Assembly (NCBI GenBank): GCA_934486895.1
Contig: CAKSQZ010000034.1
Coordinates: forward strand, 1 to 9,581
Reading direction: 5' to 3'
Source: an uncultured Eubacteriales bacterium
GTDB lineage: Bacteria; Bacillota; Clostridia; Oscillospirales; Acutalibacteraceae
Length of the DNA: 9,581 nt
Under the pieces are notes generated by a model, which saw nothing but the letters and a program-made list of their open reading frames with translations, had not been told where the DNA came from and did no database searches. The position numbers were made by a program, and so were the translations under genes. Position 1 is the first letter of the stretch, and every line of letters begins with the position of its first letter. Positions 5,577 through 9,581 of this stretch are shown here, piece by piece.

Positions 5577-5584
5577 AATAACTT

Positions 5585-6670
5585 ATGTCAAGAGTTTATA
5601 ATTTTTCAGCAGGTCCGAGCCAGCTTCCGCTCTCAGTACTTAAAAAAGCGGCAGATCAGATGCTCGATTATGAGGGCTGCGGTCAGTCTGTAATGGAAAT
5701 GTCTCATCGTTCAAAGATATACGGTGAGATCATCAACGGTGCAGAGGCGCTTGTCCGCGAGCTTATGCAGGTTCCGGACAACTACAAGGTGCTGTTTTTA
5801 CAGGGCGGCGCATCATCGCAGTTTGCAATGGTTCCGCTGAACCTCATGAACAAAAACCATAAGGCAGATTATGTTATCACCGGTCAGTGGGCAAACAAGG
5901 CATATAAAGAAGGTGCTCGTTACGGCGAAGCAAATGTCGTTGCTTCGTCTGCGGATAAGACTTTCTCTTATATCCCGAAGCTCGATCCCGCAACATTCAC
6001 AAAAGATGCGGATTATTTCCACATTTGCATGAACAACACTATCTACGGTACAAAGTGGCATACACTGCCCGAAACAGGTGATGTTCCGCTGGTTGCCGAT
6101 ATTTCGTCCTGCCTTATGTCTGAGCCGATCGATGTTAAGAAGTTCGGCGTGCTTTATGCAGGCGCTCAGAAAAACCTTGCTCCGGCAGGCGTAACGCTTG
6201 TTATTATTCGCGAGGATCTCATAGGCAACGCTATGGACATCACTCCGACAATGTTTAATTATCAGACACATGCCGATAACGGCTCTATGTTCAACACTCC
6301 GCCTTGCTACACGATATATATAGCCAAGCTTGTTATGGAATGGATCAAGAACGAAATGGGCGGTCTTGAGAAGATGAAGGAGTATAACGAAAAGAAAGCG
6401 GCTATACTTTATAATTATCTTGACGAAAGCGAGCTTTTCAAGGGCACAGTTGTTCCGGAAGACCGTTCTATGATGAATGTTCCGTTTGTAACGGGAGACG
6501 CAGACCTTGACGCTAAGTTTGTCAAGGAATCCACAGCTGCAGGCTTTGTAAACCTTAAAGGTCACAGATCTGTCGGCGGTATGCGCGCTTCTATCTATAA
6601 TGCAATGCCTATCGAAGGTGTTGAAAAGCTTGTTGACTTCATGAAGAAGTTTGAAGCTGAAAACAAATAA
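5585..6670 (+). CDS. serC: Phosphoserine aminotransferase
   Basis: The 361-aa product is full length for SerC, a cytoplasmic PLP-dependent class V aminotransferase. It converts 3-phosphohydroxypyruvate and glutamate to 3-phosphoserine and 2-oxoglutarate, the second step of serine biosynthesis; it can also serve pyridoxine synthesis. The N-terminus VYNFSAGPSQLP is the family signature. SHR (Arg42) should bind substrate phosphate, GGASSQF lies at 74-80, and GAQKNLAPAG places the PLP-binding lysine at Lys196. The C-terminal GHRSVGGMRASIYNAMP is also typical. AAGGAG at 5571-5576 supports the start. serA follows after 21 bp, so the order serC-serA makes a two-gene operon; no serB phosphatase is in the window. 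Confidence 0.98.
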   Translation: MSRVYNFSAGPSQLPLSVLKKAADQMLDYEGCGQSVMEMSHRSKIYGEIINGAEALVRELMQVPDNYKVLFLQGGASSQFAMVPLNLMNKNHKADYVITGQWANKAYKEGARYGEANVVASSADKTFSYIPKLDPATFTKDADYFHICMNNTIYGTKWHTLPETGDVPLVADISSCLMSEPIDVKKFGVLYAGAQKNLAPAGVTLVIIREDLIGNAMDITPTMFNYQTHADNGSMFNTPPCYTIYIAKLVMEWIKNEMGGLEKMKEYNEKKAAILYNYLDESELFKGTVVPEDRSMMNVPFVTGDADLDAKFVKESTAAGFVNLKGHRSVGGMRASIYNAMPIEGVEKLVDFMKKFEAENK

Positions 6671-6691
6671 ATCGGCAAAGGGGAAAAAGAA

Positions 6692-7855
6692 ATGTTTAAT
6701 ATAAAAACTTTAAATAAAATATCTCCCGCAGGTCTTGATCGTTTCGACCGCACAAAGTACACCTACGGTGATGATATCGCAGAGCCGGACGCTATTCTTG
6801 TCCGCTCCGCTTCCATGCATGAGATGGAGCTGCCGGACAGTCTTAAGGCTATTGCAAGAGCAGGTGCAGGTGTAAATAATATTCCGCTTGATAAATGCTC
6901 TGAAAAGGGAATTGTTGTTTTTAACACTCCCGGTGCTAATGCAAACGCTGTTAAAGAACTTGTCCTTGCAGGTCTGCTGCTTTCTTCAAGAAAGATTGTT
7001 GCGGGTATTGATTGGGCTAAAACTCTCAAGGGCAACGGCGATGCTGTCGGCAAAATGGTCGAAAAAGGCAAAAGCGCTTTCGCGGGGCCTGAAATTGCCG
7101 GTAAGACGCTTGGCGTTATCGGTCTCGGTGCTATCGGTATCCTTGTTGCAAATGCAGCTCGTTCGCTCGGCATGAATGTCTACGGTTACGATCCGTATCT
7201 TTCGGTCGATGCGGCTTGGAACCTGTCGCGATCGGTCGTTCACGCAAACACACTTAAAGAGATCTATGCAAACTGCGACTATATCTCCATTCATGTTCCG
7301 CTAAACAGCGAAACCCGTGAAATGATCTGTGCAGAGTCTATCGCAACAATGAAAGACGGTGTACGTATACTCAATTTTGCCCGCGGTGATCTTGTTGCTA
7401 GTGCAGACATCATCAAGGCTCTTGAGTCCGGAAAGGTATCTTCTTATGTGACAGACTTCCCGTCGAACGATGTTATCGGGGTTGACGGTGTTATTGCAAT
7501 TCCGCACCTCGGCGCATCCACACCGGAATCGGAAGACAACTGCGCGTTTATGGCAGCTAATGAAATCATGGGATTCTTGCAGAACGGTTCTATTAAAAAC
7601 TCGGTCAATATGCCGAATGTTGAGCTTAGTGCTCCGACAGGCAAGCGTATCTGCGTTATCCATAAAAACGCTCCGAATCTTATCACAAACATCACATCTA
7701 AAATCTCCGAAGCTAATATCAATATCGAAAACATGGTAAATAAGTCGAGAAGCGACTATGCCTATACTGTTATCGATACCGGCAAAGCTGACCTTAATGC
7801 AGTAGCTGCTGCTATCGGCGAAATAGACGATGTGGTTAAAGCTTGGGTTCTTTGA
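6692..7855 (+). CDS. serA: D-3-phosphoglycerate dehydrogenase, short form with ACT domain
   Basis: A 387-aa NAD-dependent oxidoreductase that converts 3-phosphoglycerate to 3-phosphohydroxypyruvate, the first step of serine synthesis. A split substrate-binding domain (about 1-95 and 285-310) surrounds a Rossmann domain with GLGAIG at 144-149. Arg231 (FARGD) and His272 (IPHLGAST) match the catalytic Arg and His. The usual Glu of the DVFPTEP motif is replaced: the aligned segment is TDFPSND, with Asn259 in its place. The C-terminal ACT domain (318-387) keeps His324, Asn326 and Asn344, equal to the serine-binding H344, N346 and N364 of E. coli SerA, so feedback inhibition by serine is likely. 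There is no intervening ASB domain. AAAGGGG precedes the start. A terminator follows at 7888-7921. Confidence 0.95.
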   Translation: MFNIKTLNKISPAGLDRFDRTKYTYGDDIAEPDAILVRSASMHEMELPDSLKAIARAGAGVNNIPLDKCSEKGIVVFNTPGANANAVKELVLAGLLLSSRKIVAGIDWAKTLKGNGDAVGKMVEKGKSAFAGPEIAGKTLGVIGLGAIGILVANAARSLGMNVYGYDPYLSVDAAWNLSRSVVHANTLKEIYANCDYISIHVPLNSETREMICAESIATMKDGVRILNFARGDLVASADIIKALESGKVSSYVTDFPSNDVIGVDGVIAIPHLGASTPESEDNCAFMAANEIMGFLQNGSIKNSVNMPNVELSAPTGKRICVIHKNAPNLITNITSKISEANINIENMVNKSRSDYAYTVIDTGKADLNAVAAAIGEIDDVVKAWVL

Positions 7856-7887
7856 TCTGAATTTTAAATTTGCCATAGGTTATATTT

Positions 7888-7921
7888 AAAGTACCGATGT
7901 ATTTCACATCGGTACTTTTTT
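7888..7921 (+). terminator. Intrinsic terminator of serC-serA
   Basis: AAAGTACCGATGT (7888-7900) pairs with ACATCGGTACTTT (7906-7918) around an ATTTC loop, with a T run to 7921. It lies 32 nt after the serA stop codon and separates the operon from the GH94 gene. Confidence 0.95.
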
Positions 7922-7944
7922 GCATTGGTACAGCGTTAATTTAG

Positions 7945-7973
7945 TTGACAAGAGCGACTTTTATAGGTATAAT
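7945..7973 (+). promoter_or_regulatory. Promoter of the GH94 phosphorylase gene
   Basis: TTGACA (7945-7950), a 17-nt spacer and TATAAT (7968-7973) are a perfect housekeeping promoter, with start near 7980 and a leader of about 38 nt. Confidence 0.92.
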
Positions 7974-7981
7974 TAAAATAA

Positions 7982-7999
7982 GTATTTATGCAAAAATAC
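7982..7999. promoter_or_regulatory. Near-palindrome at the GH94 transcription start, candidate operator
   Basis: GTATTTATGCAAAAATAC is an 18-bp sequence in which eight of nine base pairs are symmetric around a central GC. It begins about two nt after the predicted start of transcription, a typical site for repressor roadblock by LacI- or GntR-type regulators of sugar genes. In RNA it could instead form a weak hairpin (7982-7987 with 7994-7999). No regulator gene is visible in the window. Confidence 0.5.
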
Positions 8000-8017
8000 A
8001 TTTTGGAGGAAAACTTT

Positions 8018-9581
8018 ATGTCTGAATACGGCAGCTTTCACAACGGCAATGAATACAAAATAACCAAAACTGAAATCACTCGCCCTCAGCTTAACTATCT
8101 GTGGAACTCGAGAATACTCAGCGGTGTCAACCACCTCGGCGGAGGAAACGGAGCTTACGGTGCAAGAGCCTGTTCTTATATTGATCCGGACGGAAAGGGA
8201 AGATGCTCTGTTATCCGTGACGGCAACAGATATTTCTATATCAAGAACAAAACTAACGGAAAGGTCTTCAACCCCGGCTGGTATCCGGTTAAAACACCTG
8301 TTGAAAACTTTGAATGTATTCACGGTCTCGGATATTCAAACATTAGTTCAGAATGTGACGGCATCAAAGCCAATGCCCGCGTTTTTATTAACGACAGCGA
8401 CCCTTGCGAGATCTGGACTTTAACGCTCACCAATAACACAGATAATCCTGTTGACATTTCAGCGTATTCTTTCGTTGAATTTCAGCTGGAAGGCTATCAG
8501 CGTTACAGCGATTATAACTCCTATGTACACGGCGAGTTTGATAAAGAGACAAACACGATCGTTTGCTTCAACAAAGCCATGGAGCGTCCGCACGAATGGT
8601 TCAACGGTTTTATTTCTACCGATGTTGCACCCACAGCGTTCGACACAAGTAAACGAGCTTTCCTCGGCGTTTACGGCAGCGCTTTCAAGCCTGACGGTGT
8701 TATGGCGGATAAGCTTTCAAATTCGCTTGCGGCTTGCGAACAGATGGTCGGTGCATTTCAGCACGACTTCATAGTTGATGCAGGAAAGAGCGTTTCGTTC
8801 AATGTGATAATCGGTGCTGTTGACAGCATGAAAACTGCAAAAGAGCTTTCTGAAAAGCTGTTCGCAGCTGATAAGATAGAGTCAGATTTCAATGCACTTA
8901 TCGAATCGAAAAAGCAGAATTCTGCTGATATTTTCATCAATACAGGCGATGAAAAGATTGATAACTTTGCGAACTACTGGCTTAAACAGCAGGTTCAGCT
9001 GTGTGCAGAAGTCGGCCGAGACACCGGTAAAGGCTTCAGAGATCAGCTTCAGGACGCATGGGCTGTCGCATCGTTCAATCCTGAGCTTGCTAAGGAAAAG
9101 ATCCTTGAAACACTTACCTATATGTATAATGACGGCCGTTGTGTCCGCGGTTGGCTTCCGCTTGATCATCACATTTACTCTGACGGTCCGACATGGATCG
9201 CACCTACTATCAACGCTTATGTTAAAGAAACCGGCGATACAGAGTTCTTAAAGCATCCTGTTAAATATCTCGATGAGGGTGAAGACACGGTTTGGGATCA
9301 TATTCTCACCGCAGTAAGATTTGCGTCTGACGATCTCGGCGAGCATAAGCTCGTTAAATCACGCGACGGCGACTGGAACGACTCGCTTAACATGACCGGT
9401 CTTAAAGGCAAGGGCGAATCCGTCTGGACATCTATTGCTTTATATTATGCTTTGAATAACACGGCAGAACTTGCAAAAAGCATTGTTAAAGACGAAGATG
9501 TTTACAATGAAATGCTTGAGCGCGCCGATCGCATCAAGGAGGCGGTCAATGCCGCAGGATGGGACGGAGAATGGTTTCTCG
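8018..9581 (+). CDS. GH94-family glycoside phosphorylase (3'-truncated), specificity unassigned
   Basis: An open frame of 521 codons runs off the right edge; GH94 enzymes are about 700-820 aa, so roughly a third is missing. The family cleaves beta-gluco-oligosaccharides with phosphate to give a sugar 1-phosphate. Evidence: an N-terminal beta-sandwich region (about 1-270), then the (alpha/alpha)6-barrel with GFRDQLQDAW (339-348) and RDGDWNDSLN (449-458), the DWND block that supplies the general-acid Asp, and GWDGEWFL at the cut end. No signal peptide is present, so it acts in the cytoplasm. The N-terminus (NYLWNSRILSGVNHLGGGNG) and the SDGPTW loop (388-393) differ from classical cellobiose and chitobiose phosphorylases. 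GGAGGA at 8005-8010 sets the start. A non-phosphorolytic GH94 relative cannot be excluded. Confidence 0.88.
   Translation, partial: MSEYGSFHNGNEYKITKTEITRPQLNYLWNSRILSGVNHLGGGNGAYGARACSYIDPDGKGRCSVIRDGNRYFYIKNKTNGKVFNPGWYPVKTPVENFECIHGLGYSNISSECDGIKANARVFINDSDPCEIWTLTLTNNTDNPVDISAYSFVEFQLEGYQRYSDYNSYVHGEFDKETNTIVCFNKAMERPHEWFNGFISTDVAPTAFDTSKRAFLGVYGSAFKPDGVMADKLSNSLAACEQMVGAFQHDFIVDAGKSVSFNVIIGAVDSMKTAKELSEKLFAADKIESDFNALIESKKQNSADIFINTGDEKIDNFANYWLKQQVQLCAEVGRDTGKGFRDQLQDAWAVASFNPELAKEKILETLTYMYNDGRCVRGWLPLDHHIYSDGPTWIAPTINAYVKETGDTEFLKHPVKYLDEGEDTVWDHILTAVRFASDDLGEHKLVKSRDGDWNDSLNMTGLKGKGESVWTSIALYYALNNTAELAKSIVKDEDVYNEMLERADRIKEAVNAAGWDGEWFL

Noticed and set aside
5506..5584. T-box or glycine-type riboswitch before serC
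   Set aside because: The leader is too short, lacks a T-box sequence and terminator, and lacks conserved glycine aptamer blocks.
5813..6565. Long open frame of 250 codons on the minus strand inside serC
   Set aside because: It is fully antisense to a complete, well-conserved serC, has Cys/Ile/Arg-rich low-plausibility composition and no ribosome binding site or family resemblance.
7301..7876. 191-codon minus-strand frame inside serA
   Set aside because: Antisense shadow of serA; no recognisable domain, and it starts within the serA terminator region without a promoter.

Overview
The window looks like ordinary chromosomal core DNA from an endospore-forming low-to-moderate-GC Firmicute of class Clostridia, most plausibly the Ruminococcaceae/Oscillospiraceae. 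The signs are a cotJABC spore-coat operon, an S-box (SAM-I) leader on metK, perfect TTGACA-17-TATAAT promoters, strong purine-rich ribosome binding sites, a short SerA with a single ACT domain, and a GH94 glycoside phosphorylase of the kind common in gut plant-fibre degraders. Genus and species cannot be fixed from the sequence alone. I see no mobile element, phage gene, CRISPR array or rRNA.

Layout, left to right. The 3' end of gap (glyceraldehyde-3-phosphate dehydrogenase, +) meets metK (SAM synthetase, -) at a shared bidirectional terminator, with a second hairpin beside it. Upstream of metK, on the minus strand, lie a complete SAM-I riboswitch with its expression-platform terminator and a consensus promoter. 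An AT-rich divergent region containing a 12-bp inverted repeat separates this from the uraA-upp pair (+), which imports uracil and converts it to UMP. A terminator, a promoter and a tRNA-Thr(CGU) gene with encoded CCA follow. The minus-strand cotJA-cotJB-cotJC operon converges on the tRNA. Its genes overlap and a sigma-E-like promoter candidate lies upstream.

Across a 274-bp divergent region, serC and serA (+) form a two-gene serine-biosynthesis operon with a consensus promoter, a short structured leader and a terminator. The last gene, from 8018 to the right edge, is a 3'-truncated GH94 phosphorylase with its own consensus promoter and a palindrome just downstream of the predicted transcription start.

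Functionally the window joins 3-phosphoglycerate metabolism (gap, serA, serC), one-carbon/methyl metabolism (metK), pyrimidine salvage (uraA, upp), sporulation (cotJ) and oligosaccharide phosphorolysis (GH94). I found no convincing undescribed multi-gene system. The points worth a second look are regulatory (the metK/uraA inverted repeat, the serC leader, the GH94 palindrome, the cotJ promoter) and enzymological (the missing canonical Glu in SerA, an Asp in place of the UraA His, retained manganese-catalase ligands in CotJC, and the unassigned specificity of the GH94 enzyme).
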